Below the pieces are notes generated by a model. The model did no database searches, was not told the DNA's origin, and saw only the letters and a list, made by a program, of their open reading frames with translations. Of a DNA stretch of 64,000 bases, positions 35,978 to 47,900 are shown piece after piece. The first letter of the stretch is position 1; each line of letters begins with the position of its first letter. This stretch comes from Porogramme epimiltina (Eukaryota > Basidiomycota > Agaricomycetes > Polyporales > Polyporaceae), in contig FTLJ01000711.1 in assembly GCA_900155495.1 (NCBI GenBank), positions 62,001-126,000 on the forward strand, in the 5' to 3' direction. Made by a program: the position numbers and the translations under genes.

Positions 35978-37265
35978 ATGTCTCCGGTAGACAATAACAC
36001 CTCCGCCTCCATCCCTATAAGCCTTACCCCTCCCGGCCGTCCCTCCCCCGCCCGGACCTCTGGTGCCTCTCCCCTCCCCTATTCCGCTTTGGCGCCCCGC
36101 CGCGCGATGCACCAGATCTCCTTTGTTCCCCGTCCCTTCCCCCCGCCCGCCCTCGCCGACGTACCTCTCGAGTACATCATCGACCAGCTCCGCCGCCTCG
36201 CCTCTCACTACTGGAGCCGGCCCGAGTCCTCTGACTGCACCGTTGGTACGTCCTGCCGCTCTTTCATGCCTCCGGACCGACGTTGACGTCGTCTCCGCCT
36301 CCAGTTGTTTCTTTGGACAACGAGTCTACCAACAAGATGCACGCCCCCACGAGTGTATGCGACTCATTCGGAGGCATGGGCCTCAGCTCCGACGAGCCTT
36401 TCGGGCTCGACGATGCTCCCGCACCCGCTCCCCGCGCTTCGGCGCGGAAGCCGGTGCGTCCACGACGCATGATCATGAAGGTATGTCGGGCATGCTTGTT
36501 CATATCCACCTCAACTCACGCCATGCGTAGCTTCACATGGATTACCTCTGCGCTCACTCCGCGCTCTTCCGGGGCCTCCTGAGCGGCGCATCTGCATTCG
36601 ACCTAGCCGTGGACGCGTCCACGACGCGACCAGGGTCCCCTATGTCCGCGCCCTCTCCTGCCCTTTCACGTCAGTCCTCCGTCTCGTCTCTCCGTCTTCC
36701 CGCCATCCTTCCCTCGTCGACACCCACCCACCCCGTGGTTCATCTCCCTATTCCGGACCCCACGTCCTTCCACCACCTCGTGCACTACATCTATTTCGGG
36801 TCGACCTCGTTCATCGAGGACGCACTCGAGAAGGGTGATCTCACTTGGGAAGGTCTGGCACGGAACGTGGAGTACCTCCAGATGGGCACCGAGATCAAGC
36901 AGTTCCTCGGGCGTTACTGGCGTCGCCTGCACACCTACAGCGACTACAGCGACGCCGAGAGCGACTACGAATACGACTCGGACTTCGACAGCGACAGCGA
37001 TAGCGAAACTGACGCCTCGGACTACTTCATGTCCGAGGACGACACGACGCTGGCGGACCCGGACGAGGAAGGCATGTGTCTCGCGGACGACGAGGACGAC
37101 GAGATGAGCGCCATGAAGGCCAAGGCTCGGGCTCGGGCTCGAGATCCGCCCCGCGGGCGTCAGCGCACGACGCGCCGGCTCGGACACTCGACCTCCGACC
37201 CGGTCATCAGCCACCGCGCTGCTGAACCTGGCCCGTCCGCGCCTCGCCGCAACAGCAGCCAGTAG
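35978..37265 (+). CDS. BTB-like protein with acidic Asp/Ser tail
   Basis: Three exons (35978-36245, 36305-36480, 36531-37265) join to 392 residues. The N terminus is rich in Ser and Pro. A region from about residue 149 (LHMDYLCAHSALFRGLLSGA) resembles the middle of a BTB fold, where a surface loop precedes SALFRGLL. It is followed by a Ser/Pro insertion and then HLVHYIYFGST, the typical BTB helix pair, and by NVEYLQMGTEIKQFL. A long acidic stretch (SDAESDYEYDSDFDSDSDSE and more) follows, and then a basic Arg-rich tail. The family assignment is by motif resemblance only, and no function can be given. The acidic-basic end suggests a nuclear or chromatin-associated protein. Confidence 0.7.
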
Positions 37266-40068
37266 CAGCGTATCGCCCGTGCCCGTTTTCTTGGACCTTT
37301 GTTGCTCACGACAGTCCGCGTCGAACGCCCTCTCATGACCCACGCTCCTTCCTCGCCGCCCACCCGCCCCACCCCCTACCACCATTGCCGTCCGTGCACG
37401 ACTCCGGATACCTCACATTTAATCCCTACCCTCCGCCTTCGAGACTCTTAATCTTATTTTAATCCCTATCGCGAGGTGTATGCTAAGCCGGAAGTTAAAC
37501 CAAAGAAGAATGTGAGTTTCCCCTCCCGGAATCGCGTGCTCCCTGCGCTTCCCGACGCTGAGACCCCGTGCCGCCGCGCAGGTTTTATTTGCCACTGTGT
37601 CAATATGTCTCCGGACCCCCCGCGCACCCAGCCGCTCCTTCCCATAGACCCCGCTCCTTCGTCTTACACGTACCGCCGGCGAGCCGCCGCCCGCCTTATT
37701 GTCGTTCACCCCCCATCCCTTCCCCTCCCCCGTGCTGCCCCTCCTCCCGCCCTCACGCCGTGCACTCTCACCGTACTCCCCCCGCGCCAAGACGGCGGTG
37801 CACGCCGCGCCCGCTACTCCTCCCGGCGCCGCCCTGTCGTCCCAGGACGCCCTAATGCCGCCCTATGCCAGCTCCGACGGATAACTTGGGAAGTCGGAGC
37901 GTGGACGTTCCCGCTCGCCGCCGGTGCGCATCCGCGCCGGCCTGTTTAGGAGAGAAGTGGAAGGTGTTAGAGGGTGGAGAGAGAGGATGGGACGTGAGAG
38001 GAGATTGAGGATCGCCTGCAGGCGGAGGCGTCGATCGGACCAGCCAGGATGCTTTGCTTGCTTACTTGTTGCTCTATCTACCCACCGCCGTCCCGTACCC
38101 TCGAATACACCGTGGATAGTGTGTTGTTGTTGTCCACCGCTGCCCGTGTGTACGCTCCGTCTGTAATCATGAACCCGGTGAGCGCCCGTCGCCCAAGCAT
38201 CTATCGCCCTCAAATTTTGCTTTCGAGGGTCGCTCCGAGGGGCTCCCCGAGACTTGAGCTCAAACTTCAAGTGCGGCGGCTGAACAGAGGCCGTCATCAT
38301 TCCAGGGGGTGGATGGCGCCCCGCGCCCCAAGGGCCAGCGCGGCGCATGGGGCGCGAATGAAACAAACTTCCACGACAAAAACCCGCCTTGAGGCTCTTG
38401 AGTTTGATCGCCCGCGACATTCGGCCGTTAGCCACCCACCGCCCGCTCGGGGCCGAACGCACGGCTCGTCGACGTCACTTCACCGCAGGCGAGCCCTCGT
38501 GCGGCGTGCCTACGCACGCCGGGCACCGGGAGGGCGATCGCGCCCGCGACCGGCTACATGCTGTACGTCCGTGCTCGAACCGCCCTCGGTGTGCGTCCCT
38601 GCACGCTAACTCTTACGCGACGAGACGAGGGCCAACTAAGAAAGGAGCGAGCGGGGCGCGGTTTGGGGCCCAGGGCGGCGCCCGCCGCCGCGTGCGCACC
38701 GTGCGCGATCGCGCGATCTCAAGGGAGATCGCCCGTCTTGTTTGTGCCCACGCGCCGTTGACGCGTGCGACCCTAGCGTGGCGCACTAGGGTGTTCTGTC
38801 GTTCTGTCGGTGGCGAGAACAGAACGCTCTAAACGTCGGGGTGCGCCTCGAGTCGGGTCCCTCGGGAGATCGGTGACTAGGGTCGGTGGGCAGAAGGGCC
38901 CGCCACTGCGCATCCTAGGCCTGGGGGCTCGCCGTGGCCCTCCGCCACTGCCAGGCTGAGCTCGGAGCCCCATGGCGATTGTAACCGCGCGGGTGCTTTG
39001 GGTCTGGGTGAAGGGCGAGGCCGGGTAGCCCGGCGCGCCCCCCACTGTGCTGCACTAGGGCCCGAATTCGGGCGGATTCGCCCAGCGTTCTAAAAAAAAC
39101 TCGCGAGGGCGTCCGCTGCAGAGCTAGATATTTCGCAGTAGCAGACGCCGGGAAGTACACCTGTGACCTGCCCATGGCCGTTGTGGCGTGGGGGCGGCTG
39201 GAGAAGAGAAGGTGTGCGGATCGAGCGGCAGAAGCTGCTGCTTGGGGCCTTAGGGTCTTAGGGCGGAGGCCGGAATGCTTGAGATTCGGAGCGCTGAGCC
39301 TTCGTGCGCCCGCGCAACCGGCGAGCGTCATAGAATGCTATATATTTACTAGGCACCAACCAAGACCGCCGCGCGCGCCCTTCGAGCCCCAACACCCTCG
39401 CCCTGGAGTCTTGAACTCTCTTCCTCCGCAGCGCAGTTATTGTATGGAGCACCAGGAGGCTGTACAGGTGGACGTTTTGGAGGAAGAGTCATAGATGTCG
39501 AGCGGATCAGTGCTGCAGGTGCTGGAGGCGGCTGGACTTTGGGGCTATAGGCGCTGCGGCAGGGCCGCCAACCTCCCGGACGGAACTGAACATGGCGCTA
39601 GGGTGCGAACATCTGGCGCGCAAAGGGCGAGTAAAACGTTCGCCCGGGAGAAGCCCGCAGGGAATGTACTTCGCAAATGAGGGTTCGATGTCTCAATCCG
39701 GTGAAACGTGTATTAGCAGCCAGCGGTGGTGCATCTTATATTACAGCAGGGAGGTGGAGGAAGATATATCTATAGATACAGCGTCGGAGGGTTAGTCAGG
39801 ATACAAGAAGTGGCTAGATGCGAGATGAAACAGCAGGGAATCCGAATCTTAAGTAGACGAAGTGTGACGAGAACGAGTGGGATCGATCAGTGAGTTCTCT
39901 GCTTCTTTCTCGAGTACGTCAAAAGTATCTCGTCGTCAAGGAAGCGACTCGATGGACGCTTAATGCGGATACTTGGTATCTCTTGCTGTGGGGGCACCTC
40001 CCGGTAATTCCAGTCGGTCACCGGGTTCGGAGCGGGATCGGGGACGTATGGGGCCTGCGCGGGTGCAG
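37266..40068. other. 2.8 kb gene-free G+C-rich interval
   Basis: Long overlapping frames occur on both strands, for example at 37476-37949, but their composition (Pro, Arg, Ala) is what G+C-rich non-coding DNA produces. No domain, intron pattern or repeat is convincing. Confidence 0.45.
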
Positions 40069-41427
40069 TTAGTAACGTTGGAGGAAGTATTCGGATGGAT
40101 TCGAACTAACGAGGTCGATCCTTCGTGCTATCCTGTCCCAGTTCGTACACTCCATGAAGGGATGCGCCCGCAGTTCCGCGTTCACGAGACCGCTGCCATC
40201 TCCTAGGGGAACGGATCGACAACAACTGCGTTCATTGATATCGAACTTGAACGAGCAACTGACGAAGTCCATGAGAGCTGGTGAAGCGGTCTTGGGATTG
40301 AAGAATTCGACTTGTTTCTCGAGCCGCAGCTCGGCGAGAATCTCATCTTGCTTGTTCGTCACCACCGGCTGAAACGGAAGCGATCAGTATATGGTCCATC
40401 GAGACGGAGGTTCAGGTGGATGCTGGAATGTGACAACTCACTTCCCAACCGGTGATCAGCTCGTAGAGGATGACCGCTGCGCACCACCAGTCGCAAGCAT
40501 AGCGTTTTTCGGGTGTATTGCAGCCAGTCTCGGAAAGAACCTCTGGATTGAGGTATTTGTCGGTTCCGAAGATGTGGCCGACCCAGTCGGTGGTCGCGTC
40601 GACGCGATGGGAGAGTCCAAGGTCTGTGACCATGAGATAGCCGTCCGCGCCAACGAGAACGTTCTCCATCTTGAGGTCGCGGTGAATGATGCCGTGAGAA
40701 TGGAGGAACTCTAATGCGAGGACAAGGTTTGCGTAGTAGAATTTCGCTTCTCTGACCGGAAACTTTTTGAATTTCTGCCAAAGCTGATGCAATGCCCCGA
40801 ACGGAGCGAACTCGATCATGAGGTACGTGTTCTTCGCGTCGGTGTGGGCGTCGATCAAGGAAGCAATGAACGGGTTCCAGGGGAGACCGGCCAGGTGCTC
40901 CATCTCGCGGTTCTTACGACTAGAAACGACGGCTCGGTCTGGGTTCGGGTGGTTCTGACCGGAGAATAAGCACGACAAATGGCGGAGCGAGCGGTGTCCA
41001 TACTCTTTCATCGTTACGATATTCCCTCTTCTTGGTGGTCTTCACCGCGATCAGCGAGTCATGTCGCCTTGGTTTCTGGGTTCGTTGTTTCACATTCACG
41101 ACTAAAACCTTGGCCCAGCAGCCCTCACCTACTAGAGATGAGCGAGGCAAGCGCTGCAGGTCAGACATGGATACGCACCCAGGACTGCTAGGCACTCAAG
41201 ATCGGAGAGCTGTAAAGGGGCATTCCCGAGTAATCCGTGTCGGTTCGCTACTGGCTGTACCCGGGCCTTGTGGGACGTCGGGTGGTCAGGCACCTTCTTT
41301 GCCGAGACGTGCTAACGAACGCAGTGAGCGTGTGCTGCATACACAAGGGTTGAGTATATGAGCATACCTTGGCAGATGCTTTTGACCGGCGAACTGGGGA
41401 ATGTGGTGAGGTTTCGATTGCGGACAT
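40069..41427 (-). CDS. AGC-like serine/threonine protein kinase
   Basis: Five exons (41368-41427, 41179-41209, 41004-41128, 40442-40912, 40069-40368) join to 328 residues. Exon 2 was recovered because it restores the nucleotide-binding loop: DLECLAVLG, then EGCWAKVLVV across the junction. The catalytic lysine is in LIAVKTTKK. The catalytic loop is HGIIHRDLKMENVLV, the metal-binding motif is DLG instead of DFG, and the APE position reads NPE. The C lobe (DWWCAAVILYELITGW) and the NWDRIARR tail resemble AGC kinases. The protein is compact and lacks a clear hydrophobic motif. Similar divergent kinases are numerous in Agaricomycetes. The fourth exon's acceptor is an AAG, so that boundary is less certain. 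Divergent from STT4. Confidence 0.78.
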
Positions 41428-41971
41428 GCTGAGTGAAGAGTCGGTGAAGATGGTAGCACGATTGGAAGCGCCGAGTCGACAGTGTGCAAGAGGGTGTACT
41501 GGGCACAAAGTAGTGTGTGTCAGAATACAGAGAAGTAGTAGTGGTGATATTTCTCCGCTGGGACTCGGGGGAAGGGAGGAGACGAAAGGGAGGGAAGAAG
41601 GTGTTGAGACGATGTGGCCCACGCAAGGGCCGGCCACTTGAAGCGCCACTGCCACTCGCGTTGACCCGTTGTGCATTTCAAATACCGCGTCGCGCAATTG
41701 TCTTCGATTTGGTCACGTGGATCGCGTAGCCGCCCGCCTTAGGAGACGCCCATGGCTGTGACGACATCTACGCTTGGCGCGCCGTCTCTCGTGTCCGTCA
41801 TTCTCGAGCTTCTGTGCCTCTATCTGCTTGACTGGTGCTTACTTTTGACTTGTTTAGCCATATCGAGGGGCCGGAAACTGCGGAAATCTGCTCTTTATCT
41901 AAAGCACACGATATACCTCACACGGTGTATAATACCTACCCAAGACTACACTTTCATCAGGCGAAAGTACG
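41428..41971. other. Divergent interval between the kinase and STT4
   Basis: The 544 bp between the two starts contain no other supported gene. A frame from 41752 (MAVTTSTLG...) is open but does not join the kinase-domain frame of STT4 in a family-like way. Confidence 0.4.
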
Positions 41972-44900
41972 ATGGACTGGTGAGCACACACGGCGTGCTT
42001 ATACCCTGGATGCCGCTGATTTGGGAAACCCAGTCTTGAGCTCAACATACGCCAACTTATACTGTCCGACTTAGCCTCTAGCGTAGGGCAAGTCAAACCA
42101 GAGGCTGCCGACGCCGATGATGTTCTGTCCGCAGTTGACTTGATCACCTCGAAAGTCAAGACTCGGGTCGTCGAGAATGTTAGCAACACGGAGGATTCTA
42201 TAGCTCCAGACGAAGATGAGTCAGACGAGCCTGCAGAGGATAGGGTGTTCATGGTGTGTGGCAACCATTTCAATGGCCGTATAGTCGTCTCATTCTTCCT
42301 AGCCTAATTCTCGGGTGCAATGCAATATTGGCTTTGCGGAACTCGCTGTCAATCTTCCCAATGCTCATGTAAACGCCACGGTCCCAGTCCTTATTGACAT
42401 TCTCCGCGATGTTCCATACATAGATTTTGACCAATGTCTCTCTTGGGAAGGTATGTTTCGTCTCAGTGCCGAGACGTTCCGTGAAACTGAATGGATATTA
42501 CAGATTGGGCCATGCCTGACCAGCTGGTTTCTACCACTGTCACCGCCCTGCTAAAGATTGCGAGCATCCACCCCGTTCACCGGGGCAGCGCGTTAAGTGC
42601 CATTGTCTCTCTTGTCACGGAAATCGTGAAGCGGTTCAAGACCGCAGATCGTGAGTACATGTCTCGACTCGTTCCAGGATCCTCGTAACATTGTTTGCTA
42701 GCCTTCGACGTCCTATCTCAATATGCGCCCTCGTTCCATGGATTGTACAGAGCTATCATCTCCATCCCGTTCGACTGGACCCCAGAAGAATGGTGCTCAC
42801 TTGCCCAACAACTCAATACACTTTTTGCCCCCGATGTCGTGGAACGTCTCAACAGACTCCCTGTCGACGTTCTAACTGGGACAGGGGAGGATATAGAACG
42901 CATCAAGTATATCCAAACACTTGTGTCGCGCTACGTATCGCGCGGGCGACCGTTAACCGGTTACTTCATCGTCTGCTGTGTCGTCGAAGCACAGTGGACG
43001 ATTCTCGCCCAAGCGCTGGGCCGGTCGTACTCGGTCGAAGATATTGCTTCTGCACCCCGCGAAGCGGAGGCAGCAAACGTCGCGTGGCATAAGCTGCTCC
43101 GGTCCCATGAACCCGGAGATGGGTTGCAGGACGCTGCGCAGAAGGAGATCGTGAAAGCTACGACGAAGCATGCTCTCCAAACATTCACAACGCTCCTCGT
43201 GCAAATCGAAGAGTTGGACACCGATCCCGCCGAAGATAGCTATGCTTGGGAGACCATGTCGGAGAGCTTGGTAATGTCGTATTGTGGCATAATGACAATT
43301 TGATACTGAAAAATCATGCAGAAATTGGCTGCAGTGTGCTGCGTGGCTGTCAATGAACTCGATACCGGTCTCTACGACAGGCTGAAGGTGTTGCTCAGCG
43401 CCGATGCCCCCATTTTCGACAATATGGTGCAAGAGGCAGCCCTCAAGTCAACTGCCGTCCTCGTTCGAAGGTACGCAGAAATATCTACATTCATCATCAG
43501 CTACAAACCGGAACATATAGCTTCCCCGACACGGCGGCTGTCATGGCAAATCACTTGAGACGCTTCGTCACTTCTCCTTTGTCCATCTTCGAGTTCGAAT
43601 TCGCTACAACCCCGCACACGCCGTCCACGCTCCTCGCGGCTGCAAGATGTCTCGCCCTCTGCATCGACGTGTGTATTCTGTGTTTTCCTTGGCTGTATTC
43701 GATTCTGACTTATCCGAAGCTCGCACCGGGAGACGACTTGATCATGTCATACATGTATTCCCTTCTCAATTACATCGCGGCGACGAGCAAGGACACTTTT
43801 GATACGACTAGCGTTCTTGCGCCAAGCATCAGTGACACCTCAGACTTGGCAACTGTGCATTCTGGAGAGACTGGCTTAAGGGGCCTCTCAGAAGACGAGA
43901 AACGCATAGTGGGAATCAGCACTATCTCTGTTGCGACGCAACTTGCCCTGGAGAGTAAATCTGAGGAGGTACGTCTCTTCCTTCACACAAAAATGATAAT
44001 AGCACTCATGTGAACTAGGTGACACGACTAACGATCTCAATGCTGCTACAACGAATGCGGTCAGCGGAACCCACGGTCGAGGCGTCAATTGCTTATAATC
44101 TCGTGGATCTGGCCCTCACTGCGCCTCAAAGCTCGTTCGTCGACATCATTAGGGCATTCTCGTCGATTAACAAGTCCGCCAACTTAGACGATACGCGGCT
44201 CTCGAACAACATGGTATGGTGATAATCGTGGGTCCCACCTTAGGTCCTGATGCTAATGCTTTGCAGATCCTTGCCGCCCAGACGAGGCTGGCGAAAGAAC
44301 TGAGACGTCGTCCTGAGCTATACCAGATCTACATGATCGAGCTCCTCACGTTGTTTGCCGACAAGGGTGTGGCCATTCAAAACGCCGCAATTTCGCACAA
44401 TCACGGAAAGGTGAGTTCCCCATGCAGCGTCCACAAGTGAATGATGGGGCTTAGGGCTGTTCACAACAGCTCGAGGAGATGTCGGAGCAGCTTGCTTCCC
44501 TCCTACTGCCGATCGACGCCCTCCTTGGCCACCGCGACTTCGAGATAGGCCCAGACGTTTCCTACAACGTCGTAACGCTTTTCCGGAACATGTGGTTCCT
44601 TTGCGTTCTTTTTGGCTTCACAGTGCCCTCCAACGGCTCGCATCATGCCATGGACTGGCGGCAACCAGCTCTGTCTCGGATCGCTGCTCGTACTCCTTCG
44701 ATCGTGCTGGAGGAGGCGCATGATACCATTGTTAGCGACTTGGACTACAACACTGTCATTCGCCAGGAATACGTGGAGACGGTCATCGCCAAGACCCGTG
44801 CGCTACTCACCAAACATATTCCCTTACGCGCCAGCGAGGTGCGGTACCTCGTCCCAGGACAGGTGCTCTTCCTACTCGCAATGCACGACGTCGAGAGCAT

Positions 44901-47900
44901 GCGTGCCGCGTCCGGCCGTCCCTCGTCCCTCGTTTCCTACTTCGTTAACAAGGGCATCAACAAGAATGCCGGTCTTCTGGCGTGCATGGAAGCTGTTGCC
45001 GAGAAGGTCATTCGCGGCGCGGTCTCAGACCTCAATGGATTGGCCGCAAAGCAGGCGTTACAAAGCGGGCTTTCCGAGGAACTACGCGCGTTGCTGGTGG
45101 CGAGCACACACCGCATTCCGAAGGCGCGCGAGATCGGGGCAAGATATCTCAACAGACTCATTACATCGTTTCCTTCGCTCATGTGCGACCCGCCGCTGGT
45201 GTTTGCAATCTTGGAGGTTTTGACGCTACTTCGTCAAGCTACTGAGAACGAGTTCTTAGACGAGGTGCGTTGACGTTCATATGTTTTCATTTATGATCTA
45301 ATGAAACATGCCCGACGTTCAGGATAACCCCATCTACCTCTACCGTTCCGAGCGTACGAACCTCACTCTGCAGCTATCAGACAACTACGAGGCACGAAAT
45401 CAGATGCTGTCGCAACTCCAGCGCGACTCGGGCAACTGGTTCGAGCTTGCTCTGAGCCGCGCACCGATGGAGCTGCATTCGACCCTGCAGGTGGGCTGAG
45501 TGTATATATTCTCGGGTCGAAGTATTGACATGAGTTGCAGAAATATCTAGCAACCATCCAAGCTGGCTCTTCTGCGGAATGGTCGGAGCTCGGCGCCTCA
45601 GTTGCAGTACAGTGGGCGAAGGCCATTGGCCCAATCGACCGGAAGCTATGTGAGTGAAGATGCGGTACACATTTTCCTGGCAGTGATGGATTGTGGCCGC
45701 GCAGCGTCCTTGTCATCCATGGCGTCTTTCAAGCCTGATAGGGCAAAGACCATGGCAAGCCAACTAGCGTCGAAGGGTTACTATGCTGGCGAAGCCTCCG
45801 GTTTTAGATCCGGGCGTGCAAGTGGTGAGTCGGCTAGTCGTCTTTAGGTTGATCAGTATTTGTTCATTGGGATCGTCAGGCTTGGATGGTCTGGACGACC
45901 CCACCAAGTTTATTCCTGAGCGGGAGATCACCCAATTGAAGAAGCGAATTTCGGAGGCGATCATTTCCATACGAGACAAGAAGAGCACGCTGACCATTAC
46001 GGATCTCAAGAGATTGCTCTTCCGCGCGGCGTCGACCTTGATATATGTTGAGAAGGTTCATATTCTAGTCACTTTTTGGTTGGTGTAAATCTGACAATCT
46101 TCATTTAGTGGGATCACGACCTTGCGCATTACCTCGTTGCTCTACCTTTCGAAACCTTCACGCAGTCCGCCATCGCCGCTGGCATCGAGTCGTGGTCATG
46201 GGTCATCGCAGAGAAGCCAGCCTACGAGATGACCCTTATGTCTGAAATTGCTGCTGCATGGGACATGAGCGTGAAGCTCGGAAAGGGAATGTTCTCGAAA
46301 AGCCAGAAGTGAGTAACACTGGTCAAAGTCAGCGGGATATGTTCTCACGCTTACTTACTTTCAGCTACGAGGATCCCTTCCTGCACGAAGTCGAGTATAG
46401 CCCAACGGATAAGGCTACTATTGACCGCGCCGCAAGAGCTGCCTCAAGACTTCTCACCCCTCATACGCTCGTGTTGCAGCTATTGTTTAGTCGACTGCAA
46501 GCTGCTAGATATCGTCGACCTGGACTCATGCTACTGTTCCAACGGTTGGCGTTGTCGTCGGCGCGCGCTCACAAGTCCATGTGGTAAGTGATATTCTGAG
46601 CATTCTTCTGAGCGGAGGCTGATGCCATAAGTAGTACGCATCCGCTTTCCCGCCAAGCGAGGTTCACTTTCCTGCTCTTCGGATTTGAAACTTTGAAGAG
46701 CTCGTACCTCGATGTATTCTGCGAGAATCAACTGAGACTGAGTGTCTATAACGCCGCCTATTCGTGGTTCGCTGTTCGCCCTCAGTGAGTTAGCTGGAGC
46801 AGTGAGCTACGTGTTTTAACTAACCTGTACCTCAGGTGGTCGTACGGTTCCAACCGGGTTCAGATCGACGCGGACATCAAAGTCCTGTCCGAGTTCCTGT
46901 CCTACCTTCAGGCAGACTCCGTTAGAGGATTTTCGCCTATATCTAGCCTCGCACCTGCACATGCGCCATCACAGCCTCCTTGTAGGTCACCCGGAGTTGC
47001 CTTTTTTTCTTCCTGATGATTTTTTGCAGATTACGTTGCGTCCTTGAAGAACCTCAGTCTCCCCTTGCGTCTACTTGTGGAGAATGAAGTGTTCCGACTC
47101 ACAGTCTGGACCAACCCAGCCAACGATGCCAAGCGCGGAATGGACCATGTCTCTGCGTTGGAGAAGACTATGTTGGATGTGAGTTTGCAACTAGCGTTAT
47201 TCGTGCACTTTGCCTGAATCTTGTCGCAGAATACTTGGACGAGCACCGTGCGGCGAACTTGGGACATTGATCCAGCTATTGCTGTTTATCTTGCGGAGCG
47301 CTTTAATCATCCAGCAGTCCATAGTGCTATTGGCAGCCTTGTCCGTTCCACTACCCAAGATGTCCTTGATGTACCAGAGGCTCTCCGTTTCCTTGTCGGC
47401 GACAAGCTGGATACGAGCGTTCAAAGGGATCTCAGGGTAGGCAATCCGAAGTTCAGTAGTATAGCCCTCGGCTCATATGTTCCCCACAGTACCTACTCTT
47501 GTGGGCTCCTGTGGTTCCGGTCCTTGCAATCACGTTCTTCGAGCGGCGATACAACAACCATCCACAGCTTCTTCAATACGCACACAGGGTGTTGGAAGGA
47601 CATCCTGTCAACTTGACATTCTTCTTCGTGCCTCAAGTGGTTCAGGCCCTCCGTTATGATGATCTAGGTACGAGTTTGATACTGTCAAAGTGGTGAAGCT
47701 GACTCTCCTCGCAGGCTATGTCGCACGGTTCATCTTTGAAACCGCGAAGATCTCGCAGCTATTCTGCCACCAGATCATATGGAACATGAAGGCGAACTGT
47801 TACCGTGATGATGCGGGCGAGCTCGTGAGTGATGTATGCACTCTTTATGATATTTGCTTCAACGGCGTGGCTACAGGAGGACCCTATGAAGCCCGTTCTC

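Noticed and set aside
37476..37949. 157-residue open frame after the BTB-like gene
   Set aside because: Composition is dominated by Pro, Arg and Ala as expected for G+C-rich non-coding DNA, and it has no domain or intron logic.
40075..40115. tRNA B-box-like GTTCGAATCC on the minus strand
   Set aside because: The string lies inside the kinase's last coding exon and no A box or cloverleaf can be formed around it.
41752..42039. Frame starting MAVTTSTLG as the STT4 N terminus
   Set aside because: It cannot be joined in frame to the family N-terminal block, whereas the 8-nt exon at 41972 can.
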